The notes below the pieces were generated by a model that was not told the origin of the DNA, did no database searches, and saw nothing but the letters and a program-made list of their open reading frames with translations. The position numbers and the translations under genes were made by a program. A stretch of 64,000 bases of DNA from Neptunomonas japonica JAMM 1380 (GTDB lineage: Bacteria > Pseudomonadota > Gammaproteobacteria > Pseudomonadales > Balneatricaceae), in contig NZ_AP014546.1 of assembly GCF_016592555.1 (NCBI RefSeq), forward strand, positions 1,746,501 through 1,810,500, given 5' to 3'. Below are positions 43,813 through 53,620 of this stretch, one piece after another (positions within the stretch are counted from its first letter, which is position 1; each line of letters starts with the position of its first letter).

Positions 43813-43867
43813 ATGTTTTAGGTAAATAGCGTTCTAACTTTCAAATAGTCATAAGGGTTGTTTGCTG

Positions 43868-44713
43868 ATGTGGTTAACAAGGATTTGCTCACTTATATTG
43901 CTATTAGGTTCGTCAATTGCTTATGCAACAGATGATCTTGCAGGGTCCGCGGATGATGGTGTTTTAGAGCGGTTTAGAGGGTCTTGGATAGTAAATTACA
44001 GCACGGCACCTCTAACAGATTATGCGCTACCTTTAGGTGGTGTTGAGCAAGTTAATGGTGTTGAGCGATTGGAGCGTGAAGAGCGCATTACTGGTCGTCT
44101 TACACGTATCAGTTACCGTATTCCTGAAGGAAATAAGACACGTAAAGTGTTTGATTTTTTTAAAACTCAGCTCGAAATGAAAAAAGCAGAAGTGCTTTTT
44201 AAGTGTCAGGGGCGAGAATGCGGAAGTAGTAATTATTGGGCTAATGATGTTTTTGATTTCTCTAAACTTTATGGTGTTGAGCGTACACAGTACTACTTAG
44301 CAGCGCGATTACCAGGAGTGACTGTGTTGATGTATACGGTCGAGCGTGGAAATCGCAAGTTGTATGCGCATATTGATGTTATTGAAACAGATGCCGTTGC
44401 GCGTATAACTGCCACCATCAAAAGAGAAGGGTATGTCGGCCTTTCGGTTAGTCAGTTGCCTGATATGGACTTGCTTGAAAAGTTAGTGAGCCAGTTAGAG
44501 GCGCATACAAAAGACATTACGTTAGTTGTCCACCACAAAGGAGATACGCTAGCGCTTGGTAGTGAGCTTGGTGCTGCTAAGGCGTTGCAGCTGCGTCAGG
44601 CGCTTGCCGGGCGCAATATGACGAGTGTGTCTGTTCAGTCAGTGGGTGCGCTTGCGCCTTCTGTGTTAAAACAAAACCAGATGGTGGTTGTTCTTGTCTC
44701 TGGCGCACCCTAA
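43868..44713 (+). CDS. DUF4892 domain protein, exported
   Basis: A 281-residue protein with a Sec signal peptide (MWLTRICSLILLLGSSIAYA, cut before TDD). The mature part holds ISYRIPEGNKTRKVFDFFKTQLE and ECGSSNYWANDVF, which match my recollection of DUF4892 proteins found beside gpsA/sixA in Pseudomonas. A C-terminal OmpA-like shape is suggested by VQSVGALAPSVLKQNQMVVVLVS, but the peptidoglycan-binding motif is not clear. It is expected in the periplasm. The ATG at 43868 is preferred over the TTG at 43862. Confidence 0.72.
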   Translation: MWLTRICSLILLLGSSIAYATDDLAGSADDGVLERFRGSWIVNYSTAPLTDYALPLGGVEQVNGVERLEREERITGRLTRISYRIPEGNKTRKVFDFFKTQLEMKKAEVLFKCQGRECGSSNYWANDVFDFSKLYGVERTQYYLAARLPGVTVLMYTVERGNRKLYAHIDVIETDAVARITATIKREGYVGLSVSQLPDMDLLEKLVSQLEAHTKDITLVVHHKGDTLALGSELGAAKALQLRQALAGRNMTSVSVQSVGALAPSVLKQNQMVVVLVSGAP

Positions 44714-44715
44714 TT

Positions 44716-45612
44716 ATGACAAGTGTTTCTTTGGTGTTGGGTAGCGGGGGAGCTCGTGGATATGCGCATATTGGTGTGATTGAAGTCCTTGAAGCAAGGG
44801 GATATCACATTAATTGCATCGCGGGTAGTTCGATGGGGGCCTTGGTCGGTGGTTTATATGCCGCTGGCGCACTTAAAGAATATACAGAGTGGGTTGAGGG
44901 TTTGTCTCGATTGCAGATTTTGCGTCTGCTGGACTTAACGTTTGGAATAGGGGCTATTCGCGGTGATAAGTTATTTCAAAGAATAAGAGAGATGGCGGGT
45001 GATCCGGACATCGAATCTTTGCCAATCCCTTTTACCGCCGTTGCGACCGATATAGTTCACCAAAAAGAAGTGTGGTTTCAGCGCGGCTCGTTACAGGCAG
45101 CTATTAGAGCGTCTGCTGCTGTTCCGGGTGTATTTACCCCGGTTGTTGATGCGCATAGGGTGTTAGTTGACGGCGGTGTATTGAATCCTTTGCCGATTAT
45201 TCCAACAGTTGCGACACGCTCAGATTTGATTATTGCTGTTGATTTGAACGGCAGTCCAGTTATGCCTGATATAGAGTTGCCTAAAGGTGATGAGCCGGTT
45301 GAGGGTGATTTGTTTGCTCAAAGCTCTGTTGATGAAAAGATATCAGATGATGGGCGCGTGGTTCAATTGCTTCATGGTGAGGCAGAGGGCAAGATTAAGC
45401 TTGATAGTAACTTGGATGTCATCATGAGTTCGCTTGAAGTGATGCAAGGAGCACTAACGCAGTATAAAGTTGCAGGCTATCGTCCAGATTTATTGATGAA
45501 CATACCGACTGAGATTTGTCGTTTTCACGATTTTCATCGAGCCAGTGAAGTTATTGACGAAGGTCGGCGCGTTGCAACTGAATGTTTAGATAAAATTGAA
45601 AGGTGTTCTTGA
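44716..45612 (+). CDS. Patatin-like phospholipase (RssA-like)
   Basis: A 298-residue patatin-family esterase. GSGGARGYAHIG is the oxyanion glycine loop, AGSSMGALVGG holds the nucleophile serine (GxSxG, ~residue 37), and the aspartate of the Ser-Asp dyad is in VDGGVLNPLP (~residue 155). It is expected to hydrolyse acyl chains of lipids. The gene follows the DUF4892 gene after 2 bases. An acidic insertion (residues ~190-230, KGDEPVEGDLFAQSSVDEKI) is unusual for the family. Confidence 0.88.
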   Translation: MTSVSLVLGSGGARGYAHIGVIEVLEARGYHINCIAGSSMGALVGGLYAAGALKEYTEWVEGLSRLQILRLLDLTFGIGAIRGDKLFQRIREMAGDPDIESLPIPFTAVATDIVHQKEVWFQRGSLQAAIRASAAVPGVFTPVVDAHRVLVDGGVLNPLPIIPTVATRSDLIIAVDLNGSPVMPDIELPKGDEPVEGDLFAQSSVDEKISDDGRVVQLLHGEAEGKIKLDSNLDVIMSSLEVMQGALTQYKVAGYRPDLLMNIPTEICRFHDFHRASEVIDEGRRVATECLDKIERCS

Positions 45613-45635
45613 TAGATGCGATTATGAAGCTTGAT

Positions 45636-45670
45636 ACTTAAAGCTACTGGTTAAAATAGTAGCTTTAAGT
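45636..45670. terminator. Hairpin between convergent genes, probable bidirectional terminator
   Basis: ACTTAAAGCTACT (45636-45648) pairs perfectly with AGTAGCTTTAAGT (45658-45670), 13 bp with a 9-base loop, between the patatin gene and folE. It lacks a strong T-run, so termination efficiency is uncertain. Confidence 0.55.
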
Positions 45671-45684
45671 GGGTTGTTTAGCCG

Positions 45685-46227
45685 CTAAGAAAGTAGAGAG
45701 AGGAACTCTGAACGAGTTTCAGGTTTTGATCTAAAAGTACCTAGCATCATGGATGTTTTCATAGAGCCGTTCTGTTTTTCAACGCCGCGCATCATCATGC
45801 ACATATGTTTTGCTTCGATCACTACACCAACGCCTTTGGCGCCTGTCATTGACATAATTGCCTCGGCGATCTCTTTTGTCATGTTTTCTTGGATTTGTAG
45901 CCGGCGAGCGTACATGTCAACTATGCGTGCAATTTTTGATAGTCCAATCACTTTGCCGTCTGGGATATAAGCGACATGTGCTTTGCCAATAAAAGGCAGC
46001 AAGTGGTGTTCGCACAGAGAGTAAAGTTCAATATCTTTAACAAGAACCATTTCGCTATTATCAGATGGGAAAAGGGCATTGTTTACCACTTCTTCAAGAT
46101 TTTGCTGATATCCGCGTGTCAGGTAGGCCATTGCTTTTGCCGCGCGAGCAGGAGTATCGACTAAGCCTTCGCGGCTAAGATCTTCGCCTACTTGTTCGAT
46201 AATGGTAGCGTATGCTTTTTCCATCAC
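45685..46227 (-). CDS. folE: GTP cyclohydrolase I
   Basis: A 180-residue type I GTP cyclohydrolase, which makes 7,8-dihydroneopterin triphosphate for folate synthesis. The zinc cysteine/histidines are in [20 protein letters not shown] (~residue 70) and the family C-terminal piece [19 protein letters not shown] is intact. The gene is single, convergent with the patatin gene. Confidence 0.96.
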   Translation of the reverse strand: MMEKAYATIIEQVGEDLSREGLVDTPARAAKAMAYLTRGYQQNLEEVVNNALFPSDNSEMVLVKDIELYSLCEHHLLPFIGKAHVAYIPDGKVIGLSKIARIVDMYARRLQIQENMTKEIAEAIMSMTGAKGVGVVIEAKHMCMMMRGVEKQNGSMKTSMMLGTFRSKPETRSEFLSLLS

Positions 46228-46310
46228 TGATGAATACCCTCTGTAATATAAGTCAAAAAAAATGCTAAGTTACGCGAACATGACAGTTTCGTAAAGTAGG
46301 CTGTATTAAT

Positions 46311-46877
46311 TTATTGTCTGTTTTGTTTTAACAGTATGTAAAGTGCCCCAGAGCCACCGTCCTTAGGCTGGGCGGAACAAAATGCGAGTACTTGAGAGAG
46401 TTGCCTTAACCAATCATTTACATAGGACTTTAGCACAGGCTGCTGGCCTGATTGGCTAAATGCTTTTCCATGAATAACCATGACTGAGCGCATACTTTGG
46501 CGTTGTGAGTCTCTAACGAAAGCGCTGAGCTCGTCTCTAGCGGTATCTACTGTCATGCCATGCAAGTCAATGCCTGCTTCCCAGGGGATATGCCCTTTGC
46601 GAAGGCGTTTCATTACACTGATTTGTATGCCAGGGGCTGCAAAAATGAGTTCTTCATCAGATTCTACTATTTCGACGACTTCGCTAGAAAGACCATCAAT
46701 AACTTGTTCTGTTTCTGCTTGGGCCATAGCGCGATGATACGCCCGTTGTTTGTCCTTGCGTATAGGCCCATTGGTTCGCAAGACAGTTTTGTCGTGCTTT
46801 ATAGGTGAAACATCTCCCATTACCTCACTAAAAGAGATTTCTGGGTCAGTCTTGTTGGAGTTTATTTTGTCAGACAT
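46311..46877 (-). CDS. Smr-domain DNA endonuclease-like protein
   Basis: A 188-residue protein with a disordered basic N-terminal half and a C-terminal Smr (MutS-related) domain. GIDLHGMTVDTARDEL (~residue 99) and VIHGKAFSQSGQQPVLKSYVNDWL (HGKx loop, ~residue 140) define the domain, as in E. coli SmrA/SmrB. SmrB is known to cleave mRNA at collided ribosomes and SmrA to nick DNA; sequence does not decide here. ATG 46877 is preferred over GTG 46889. It is divergent from prmB. Confidence 0.85.
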   Translation of the reverse strand: MSDKINSNKTDPEISFSEVMGDVSPIKHDKTVLRTNGPIRKDKQRAYHRAMAQAETEQVIDGLSSEVVEIVESDEELIFAAPGIQISVMKRLRKGHIPWEAGIDLHGMTVDTARDELSAFVRDSQRQSMRSVMVIHGKAFSQSGQQPVLKSYVNDWLRQLSQVLAFCSAQPKDGGSGALYILLKQNRQ

Positions 46878-46949
46878 AGCACCGAACACGTGAATTCATT
46901 AAACTGTCTGGCTTAAACCAAATCAGATCCAGGTATTATCCCGATAGTT

Positions 46950-47867
46950 ATGATGATTGATCAAGAGCAGGTTGCAACTGAATTACAAACAGTGCGCGAT
47001 TTTATTCGTTGGACGTGTAGTTTACTGAATGAGCATAAGGTTTATTTAGGGCATGGTAATACTAATACGTGGGATGAGGCCCTGCAGTTGGTTATGGCTG
47101 GCGTTTACCTTTCCTGGAATAGTGATAAAGCGGTGCTAGATGCGCGTTTGATGGCCTCTGAAAAGGCCCGGGTTATCGACTTTGTTCACCAGCGTGTCGA
47201 AACACGTAAGCCGTTGCCTTACATTACTAATGAAGCATGGTTTATGGGTATGCCTTTCTACGTAGATGAGCGAGTGCTCATTCCACGTTCACCCATTGCG
47301 CAATTAATAGAAACAGAGTTCTCTCCATTTTTACGAGAGGGGCGAGTTGAACGCGTGTTGGACTTGTGCACCGGCAGTGGTTGTATTGGTATTGCGTGTG
47401 CTTATGCCTTTGAAGAAGCGCAAGTAGACTTGATTGATATCTCTATTGAGGCGCTAGTTGTTGCGCAGAAAAATATCGAGCAGCATGAGCTAGAAGAGCA
47501 AGTCACGGCTATTCAGAGTGACCTTTTTGAAGCAGTCGGCGGTCAGAAGTATGATTTGATTGTTTCAAATCCGCCTTATGTTGATCAGCAAGACTTTGAA
47601 AGTATGCCGCAAGAATATCATCATGAGCCAGAGCTAGCGTTAACCTCTGGAAATGACGGCTTAGATATTACGCGTTCTATTTTACGTGAAGCTTGTGATT
47701 ATCTGACAGATGATGGGCTTTTGGTTGTAGAAGTTGGTAATAGCGAAGTGCACCTGATGACAGAATTTGCGCATGTGCCATTTACTTGGGTTGATTTACC
47801 TGAGGGTGGTAACGGCGTATTTGTGATTACTGCGCAAGAGTTAAAGCATTTTCGCGACGAATTTTGA
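46950..47867 (+). CDS. prmB: Ribosomal protein L3 N5-glutamine methyltransferase
   Basis: A 305-residue SAM-dependent methyltransferase of the HemK/PrmB family. The N-terminal helical domain is followed by LIPRSPIAQLIE (~residue 110), VLDLCTGSGCIGIACA (motif I) and the catalytic NPPYVDQQD motif (~residue 207). PrmB methylates a glutamine of L3. Position just ahead of aroC is the usual gammaproteobacterial context. Two consecutive ATGs (46950 and 46953) are possible starts. Confidence 0.94.
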   Translation: MMIDQEQVATELQTVRDFIRWTCSLLNEHKVYLGHGNTNTWDEALQLVMAGVYLSWNSDKAVLDARLMASEKARVIDFVHQRVETRKPLPYITNEAWFMGMPFYVDERVLIPRSPIAQLIETEFSPFLREGRVERVLDLCTGSGCIGIACAYAFEEAQVDLIDISIEALVVAQKNIEQHELEEQVTAIQSDLFEAVGGQKYDLIVSNPPYVDQQDFESMPQEYHHEPELALTSGNDGLDITRSILREACDYLTDDGLLVVEVGNSEVHLMTEFAHVPFTWVDLPEGGNGVFVITAQELKHFRDEF

Positions 47868-47916
47868 TTCGGGCGTTATAATGAATCAGCAGATTTAATA
47901 GAGAGAATTATAGATA

Positions 47917-49011
47917 ATGTCGGGAAATAGTTTTGGTAAGCTGTTTACAATAACGTCTTTCGGTGAGAGTCATGGTCCAGCTTTGGGGTGTATCATTGAT
48001 GGCTGCCCTCCTGGAATTGAGATATCAGAAGCTGATTTGCAGCGCGATTTGGATCGACGTAAACCAGGTACATCCCGGCATACAACTCAGCGTCGTGAGG
48101 CGGATGAGGTGCAAATTCTTTCTGGTGTTTTTGAAGGAAAAACAACGGGTACTTCTATCGGTTTGTTAATTCAAAACACCGATCAGCGTTCTAAAGACTA
48201 CTCAAACATTGAAGAAACCTTTCGTCCAGCGCACGCTGACTATGTGTATACGCATAAATATGGTTTTCGTGATTATAGAGGTGGTGGCCGCTCTTCTGCA
48301 CGTGAAACGGCCATGCGCGTTGCTGCAGGCGGTATTGCCAAGAAGTATCTCGCTAGTAAAGGCGTAGGTGTTCGTGGCTACTTATCTCAGTTAGGCCCCA
48401 TTTCGATTGATGAAAATAATTTTGATTGGGATCAAATTGAGCAAAACCCATTCTTCTCTCCTGACACTGCAGCGGCAGAAAAAATGGAAGTGTATATGGA
48501 TGAACTTCGTAAAGAAGGAAACTCTGTAGGCGCTAAAATTTCTGTTGTTGCTTCAGGTGTTCCAGTAGGGCTAGGAGAGCCGATTTTTGATCGCTTAGAT
48601 GCAGAGCTTGCGCATGCGTTAATGAGCATTAATGCAGTGAAAGGAATCGAGATTGGTGATGGTTTTGCGGCGGTTGAGCAAAAAGGCACTGAGCACCGTG
48701 ATGAAATGACACCTGAAGGGTTTCTTTCAAATCATGCGGGTGGCATTTTAGGTGGTATTTCTACGGGGCAAGATATTGTTGCACATATAGCGCTAAAGCC
48801 TACATCAAGCTTAAGGCTGCCGGGGCGAAGCATTAATATCAAAGGCGAGCCAATTGAAGTTATTACAAAAGGGCGGCATGATCCTTGTGTTGGGATTCGA
48901 GCGACACCGATAGCGGAAGCGATGATGGCCATTGTCTTGATGGATCATTTTTTGCGACATCGTGCGCAAAATGCTGATGTTGAATGCACTACGCCGGTTA
49001 TCTCAGGCTAG
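47917..49011 (+). CDS. aroC: Chorismate synthase
   Basis: A 364-residue flavin-dependent enzyme that converts EPSP to chorismate, the last common step to aromatic amino acids. Family signatures [18 protein letters not shown] near the start, [18 protein letters not shown] (~residue 46), [19 protein letters not shown] and the later [14 protein letters not shown] are present. It follows prmB by 50 bases, with GAGAG near the ATG, and ends in a terminator at 49127-49156. Confidence 0.97.
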   Translation: MSGNSFGKLFTITSFGESHGPALGCIIDGCPPGIEISEADLQRDLDRRKPGTSRHTTQRREADEVQILSGVFEGKTTGTSIGLLIQNTDQRSKDYSNIEETFRPAHADYVYTHKYGFRDYRGGGRSSARETAMRVAAGGIAKKYLASKGVGVRGYLSQLGPISIDENNFDWDQIEQNPFFSPDTAAAEKMEVYMDELRKEGNSVGAKISVVASGVPVGLGEPIFDRLDAELAHALMSINAVKGIEIGDGFAAVEQKGTEHRDEMTPEGFLSNHAGGILGGISTGQDIVAHIALKPTSSLRLPGRSINIKGEPIEVITKGRHDPCVGIRATPIAEAMMAIVLMDHFLRHRAQNADVECTTPVISG

Positions 49012-49126
49012 CTTTAAATTAAAAGCGAGGCAAGCACGCTCGAATAAGCTTGGTTGTTATGATGGTGGTCGTTTTTCTTGCGTTAATCGTGTAAAACAAC
49101 GTAAAAGATTGGCTTTGTTTGTAAGG

Positions 49127-49156
49127 TGCCCGGCTTTGGCTGGGCATTTTGTTTTC
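49127..49156 (+). terminator. Rho-independent terminator after aroC
   Basis: TGCCCGGC (49127-49134) pairs with GCTGGGCA (49139-49146), 8 bp with one G-T pair and a 4-base loop, followed by TTTTGTTTTC. It lies 116 bases after the aroC stop. Confidence 0.85.
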
Positions 49157-49296
49157 TGGTAGAGCGTTAGGTAATTACTTAGAAAATGTTGGTTTGCTCG
49201 AAGGGGTAAATCGTGTGGTATTTAAGGTCGCTTGTTCTTATGGTTATAAGTGCAAGTTAATGAAAAAATTATGCAGTACAAAGATGGACTGAATTG

Positions 49297-50151
49297 ATGA
49301 CTACTACCTTTCTAGAAACACTTTATGATGGCTACGGGCAGTCGTACACTGTTGAAGAGATTTTGTTTGAGCAACAAACTGATTCTTGGCATTTGATCAT
49401 TTTCCGTAATAAAGAGTTCGGTACAGTTATGGCGCTGGATGGGATTATTCAGACAACTGAGCGCGATGAATTTATTTATCATGAAATGCTGACGCATGTT
49501 CCTTTGTTTGCGCATGGCAATGCTAAACGTGTACTAATTATCGGCGGTGGCGACGGTGGTATTTTACGTGAGGTACTGAAGCATCCTGAAGTTGAGCACG
49601 CGACTCAAGTTGAAATTGACCAGTCTGTTATTGATATGTGTAAGACTTATCTGCCTAAGCACTCTAATGGCGCGTATGACGACCCTCGAGCAAATATTGT
49701 TATTGCTGATGGTATTGAGTTTGTTTGTGAAACTGATGAAAAATTTGATGTCATTATTTCTGACTGTACGGACCCAGTTGGGCCTGGGGAAGTTCTTTTC
49801 AGTAGCCGCTTTTATGAAGGTTGTAAAAGTTGCTTGAACGATGGTGGTGTTTTTGTTGCGCAAAATGGTGTTGTTTTCATGCAAGTAGATGAAGTGCAAA
49901 CAACGCGTCGCCGTTTAAGTCCGTATTTCTCTGATCAAACGTTTTATTGCACTGCAGTGCCAACTTACATTGGCGGTAATATGACGCTGGCTTGGGGAGC
50001 TGATGATGCCTCCTTGCGTAATGTTTCTGTTGATGTGTTGGAGCAGCGTTTTGCGCAAGCAGGAATCAAAACTCGTTATTATAACCCTCAGATGCACGCG
50101 GCTGCTTTTGCGTTACCACAGTATGTGATTGAAGCGCTAGCTGACGTCTAG
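49297..50151 (+). CDS. speE: Polyamine aminopropyltransferase (spermidine synthase)
   Basis: A 284-residue enzyme that transfers aminopropyl from decarboxylated SAM to putrescine. The [15 protein letters not shown] loop (~residue 83) binds the nucleoside, and [16 protein letters not shown] (~residue 155) holds the catalytic aspartate. No speD gene (SAM decarboxylase) is in view. ATG 49297 is chosen over the TTG at 49294. It stands alone between two terminators. Confidence 0.96.
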   Translation: MTTTFLETLYDGYGQSYTVEEILFEQQTDSWHLIIFRNKEFGTVMALDGIIQTTERDEFIYHEMLTHVPLFAHGNAKRVLIIGGGDGGILREVLKHPEVEHATQVEIDQSVIDMCKTYLPKHSNGAYDDPRANIVIADGIEFVCETDEKFDVIISDCTDPVGPGEVLFSSRFYEGCKSCLNDGGVFVAQNGVVFMQVDEVQTTRRRLSPYFSDQTFYCTAVPTYIGGNMTLAWGADDASLRNVSVDVLEQRFAQAGIKTRYYNPQMHAAAFALPQYVIEALADV

Positions 50152-50160
50152 CATTTGCAT

Positions 50161-50201
50161 CGACATAAAAAAACCGGCTAATGCCGGTTTTTTTTATGTC
50201 G
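50161..50201. terminator. Bidirectional terminator between speE and rne
   Basis: The extended stem pairs CGACATAAAAAAACCGGC with GCCGGTTTTTTTTATGTCG around a 4-base loop (TAAT, 50179-50182). The core CCGGC/GCCGG with flanking A-run and T-run ends both speE (left) and rne (right). Confidence 0.95.
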
Positions 50202-50240
50202 ATTAAAGAGCGTCAGCATAAAGCGTGACGCCCTTTAGGT

Positions 50241-53060
50241 TTACTCGCTTGGCGCTTCAGCGTTTAGCTTAGCAGCCTCTTCCGCTTGGCGGCGACGGAT
50301 TTCCCTAGGGTCGTTAGGTGCACGAGTCGTACGTCGAGCTCTTCGGGGTGCTCGCTCAGGCGGCTTCTCTTGAGTTGCCTCTGCCGTTGCTGCAGGAGCT
50401 GTTTCGGCGGTAGCTTCTTCTGTTATTGTTGTTTCTTTCGCTGTTCCAGTGACTTCAGGGCTGTCGACTACCGTAGAGGGTGTTTCATCAGTAGTATCTT
50501 CAGTAGTCACATTATTGCTTGCTTCATCTGCTTGAGTAATTTCTACTGTCTCAGCAACTTCAGCAACTTCAGCAACTTCAGCAACTTCAGCAACTTCAGC
50601 AACTTCAGCAACTTCAGCAACTTCAGCAACTTCAGCAACTTCAGCAACTTCAGCAACTTCAGCAACTTCAGCAACTTCAGTAACTTCAGCAATTTCAGCA
50701 ACTTCAGCAACTTCAGCAACTTCAGCAACTTCAGCAACTTCAGCAACTTCAGCTGGTTTAGGCTCTTTAGTGGCTTCGGCTGCTGTTGTTGTTTCAATTA
50801 CGGCAGTAGCGGCAGTAGCGGCAGTAATTGCTGTTGCTTGCGTATCCGGTTGAAGAGCTTCGGAGTCTGCAACTAATGTGCGTTCAGCTGAACGTTCATT
50901 GTTTCTACGACGACGACCACGGTTACGGCTGCGAGGTTGATCGCTGGTGGTTTCAGAAGGTTCTTCAGTAGCTTTTGCGTTTTTATTGCTACCAGAAGAT
51001 TTTTCAGTTTTATCGTCACTGTTTTTGCGAGTACGGCGGCGGCGGCGCGGTTTGCCGTTCTTGTCATCATCAGGTTGCCCCGCAACTCCCGCAGCACTGG
51101 CAGAGCCAACAGCTTGAGGTGCTTGCTCTGGTGTTACTGTAATAACTTCGTCTAGCTGTTTACTTGGGCGGCCGCGTTCTGAGCTGTCACGACCATTGCG
51201 GCGTGGCTTGCGATTTCGCTGGCTGTTGTCTCTCGAACCGTCGCGCGAATTACTTCTCTTATTGCTGCTTTCTTTTGCAGCAGGCTTAGCTGGGGTTACT
51301 GGTTCTGCTTTCTTTTCTTCAGAACCAAATAATGAAGCCAGCACCGCCATAATGCGGCTGCCAATACCGACGGGCTTAGCTGCAGCTTTTGCAGTAGGCT
51401 TCGCTAACGTCTGGCTACTGGGTGCTACTGGCGCTGCTGCTGGTGTTTCGGCTGGGGCCGGTGCTGCTGGCGCTACGCTTCGAACAGCTGCTGACTCGCG
51501 TTTTACGGGTGGTGTGCGTGCAATCTCTTCTGACTCAGTTTCTGGCTCAGGTTGTAGAGTGTAGCTCGCATCATTAATCGTTGTGATTGTGTGGTCATCC
51601 CGTAAGCGAACCACTTCATAATGAGGTGTTTCCATGTTCGGATTTGGCACGATAACAACACGAACGTCGTGGCGTAGTTCAATGTCATGAACGATGCGAC
51701 GCTTTTCGTTAAGCAGGTAGGTGGCAACAGTAACTGGTAAAATTGCTCTGATTTGCGCCGTGCGATCTTTAGACGACTCTTCTTCAATCAGGCGCATGAT
51801 AGAAAGTGCTAGAGACTCAGTGTCGCGTATAGATCCCTGGCCATTACAGCGTGGGCATACAGTGCCGCGGCTTTCGGTCAGAGAAGGGCGTAGTCGTTGA
51901 CGTGACATCTCTAATAGACCAAAGCGAGAGATACGTCCCATTTGCACGCGAGCACGATCAAGTTTCAGAGCGGTAAGAAGTTTTTCTTCAACGGCGCGCT
52001 GGTTTTTGATTGGTGTCATATCGATAAAGTCGATAACAACTAAGCCGCCGATGTCGCGCAAACGTAATTGGCGTGATACTTCTTCTGCAGCTTCAAGGTT
52101 TGTCTGTAGTGCTGTTTCTTCAATATCTCCACCGCGAGTCGCTCTCGCTGAGTTAACATCGACAGACACTAGCGCTTCTGTTGGATCTATAACAATAGAG
52201 CCACCAGAAGGCAGTTGTACTTCGCGTTCGAAAGCCGTTTCAATCTGGCTTTCAATCTGGAATCGATTAAACAGTGGTGTTTGCTCTTTATACAAACGTA
52301 ATTTGCTTTCGTAAGAAGGCATGACCTGTTGAACAAACTGCAAAGCGTTTTGATAAACGTCTTCGTCATCAATCAAAACTTCGCCGATATCCGCGCGTAG
52401 GTAGTCACGAATAGCGCGAATAACTACGTTACTTTCCTGATAAATCAGGAACGGTGAGGGTTTGTCGCTAGACTCCTTGATCGCATCCCAAAGTGTTTTT
52501 AGGTAATCAAGGTCCCATTGCAGTTCTTGAGATGAGCGACCAACACCAGCAGTACGGACGATGATGCCCATTTTGTCTGGAACATTGACGCCATCAAGCG
52601 CTGCTTTAAGCTGAGTGCGTTCTTCGCCTTCGATACGACGTGAAATTCCGCCAGCACGAGGGTTATTAGGCATTAGAACTAGGTAGCGTCCAGCTAAGCT
52701 AATGAATGTAGTTAGGGCTGCGCCTTTATTGCCGCGTTCCTCTTTGTCGACCTGAACAATGACTTCAGTGCCTTCTTTAACTACATCACGAATGCTAGGG
52801 CGGTTACCGCGTTGTGGTTGCTTGCTGAAATACTCGCGAGAGATCTCTTTTAGAGGCAAAAAACCGTGTCTGTCAGAGCCGTAATCAACAAATGCTGCTT
52901 CTAGGCTAGGTTCTACGCGGGTGATTTTTCCTTTGTAAATATTAGCTTTTTTCTGTTCGCGGCTCTCTGATTCAATATCTAGGTCGTAAAGGCGTTGGCC
53001 ATCTACGAGTGCGACACGCAACTCTTCAGGTTGAGTCGCGTTGATCAACATTCTTTTCAT
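50241..53060 (-). CDS. rne: Ribonuclease E with an expanded VAE repeat in its scaffold half
   Basis: A 939-residue RNase E/G endoribonuclease that processes rRNA and mRNA and assembles the degradosome. The N-terminal catalytic half has the S1 domain (~residues 37-120), catalytic aspartates in [14 protein letters not shown] (~303) and VVIDFIDM (~346) and the Zn-link cysteines CPRCNGQG (~404). The C-terminal half is disordered, with arginine-rich RNA-binding segments ([33 protein letters not shown]). Residues ~771-836 are 22 near-identical V/I-A/T-E triplets. The last ~40 residues are again basic ([13 protein letters not shown]). The partner sites of E. coli RNase E are not recognisable. Confidence 0.97.
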   Translation of the reverse strand: MKRMLINATQPEELRVALVDGQRLYDLDIESESREQKKANIYKGKITRVEPSLEAAFVDYGSDRHGFLPLKEISREYFSKQPQRGNRPSIRDVVKEGTEVIVQVDKEERGNKGAALTTFISLAGRYLVLMPNNPRAGGISRRIEGEERTQLKAALDGVNVPDKMGIIVRTAGVGRSSQELQWDLDYLKTLWDAIKESSDKPSPFLIYQESNVVIRAIRDYLRADIGEVLIDDEDVYQNALQFVQQVMPSYESKLRLYKEQTPLFNRFQIESQIETAFEREVQLPSGGSIVIDPTEALVSVDVNSARATRGGDIEETALQTNLEAAEEVSRQLRLRDIGGLVVIDFIDMTPIKNQRAVEEKLLTALKLDRARVQMGRISRFGLLEMSRQRLRPSLTESRGTVCPRCNGQGSIRDTESLALSIMRLIEEESSKDRTAQIRAILPVTVATYLLNEKRRIVHDIELRHDVRVVIVPNPNMETPHYEVVRLRDDHTITTINDASYTLQPEPETESEEIARTPPVKRESAAVRSVAPAAPAPAETPAAAPVAPSSQTLAKPTAKAAAKPVGIGSRIMAVLASLFGSEEKKAEPVTPAKPAAKESSNKRSNSRDGSRDNSQRNRKPRRNGRDSSERGRPSKQLDEVITVTPEQAPQAVGSASAAGVAGQPDDDKNGKPRRRRRTRKNSDDKTEKSSGSNKNAKATEEPSETTSDQPRSRNRGRRRRNNERSAERTLVADSEALQPDTQATAITAATAATAVIETTTAAEATKEPKPAEVAEVAEVAEVAEVAEVAEIAEVTEVAEVAEVAEVAEVAEVAEVAEVAEVAEVAEVAEVAEVAEVAETVEITQADEASNNVTTEDTTDETPSTVVDSPEVTGTAKETTITEEATAETAPAATAEATQEKPPERAPRRARRTTRAPNDPREIRRRQAEEAAKLNAEAPSE
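50551..50748. repeat. 9-bp tandem repeat (22 copies) inside rne
   Basis: On the plus strand TCAGCAACT is repeated 22 times without a gap; 20 copies are exact and two in the middle differ by one base (at 50677-50685 and 50686-50694). On the coding strand it encodes the tripeptide V-A-E. Such near-perfect arrays usually change copy number by slippage, and multiples of 9 keep the frame. Confidence 0.97.
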
Positions 53061-53620
53061 TTTAAATTATTTCTCTATTGCAGAGAGTGCAATTCATCCT
53101 GTCCGATCTGTCTGGTGAAAACGTTACACGATTCAATCATACGATACAGTTCAGTATTGAGGATGCCAGTATCTATAGATGATAGTACTGCGCAAATGCA
53201 TCTGCGGTGGAGGAAAAAACAGCCACTATTGTTTTTCTAAGTGTTTGTGTCTGCGAGATGAAGTCGCAGGTTCTAGGCTGTTGATGCGTCTCCACCTCCA
53301 ATCAAATCCAGCAGGAGATGTTCGGGAGGTAATGCACTCTCTTAAAAACTTTAATAAATACTGCCGTGCTGTCTTAGTTATCATGCTTGTTCGTCTCAGA
53401 TGCTTAATAATCTGAGCGCTAGCATGAGTTTTACTACTATTAAGTCGTAACTGACATTAGTCGTAACGTAGATTCTACTATCGTGGGCATGAGTGAAAAA
53501 ACATCTTCTCAACAGCCCATTTATCTATTTTTTTAACAATAGCTAAAGCCAACAGCGTTCGGCGACGCTACAATATAGCAGCTAACCCATACAGCATCAA
53601 TCGAGAACACAACTTCCTCA
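53061..53620. promoter_or_regulatory. Structured rne leader / rluC promoter region
   Basis: A 560-base gap between the divergent rne and rluC genes. On the rne side it contains paired elements: GGTGGAG (53207-53213) can pair with CTCCACC (53290-53296), and CTGCGA (53251-53256) with TCGCAG (53264-53269) folds inside that arm. A long structured rne leader is known in E. coli, where RNase E cleaves its own message to limit its level; here the same is inferred from position and structure. The promoters were not resolved. Confidence 0.6.

Noticed and set aside
50551..50748. CRISPR-like direct repeat array
   Set aside because: Nine-base units without spacers, in frame inside rne. This is a coding minisatellite.
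50543..50797. Minus-strand frame reading L-K-L repeats in the same array
   Set aside because: Shadow frame of the RNase E gene, with no start context.
50286..50876. Plus-strand frame with a long N-F-S repeat across the rne array
   Set aside because: It is the antisense reading of the 9-bp repeat within rne. Any frame through such an array is open, and flanking residues are cysteine- and serine-rich non-coding style.
53061..53620. tRNA or small ORFs between rne and rluC
   Set aside because: No cloverleaf or typical T-loop sequence was seen, and short frames there lack ribosome sites.
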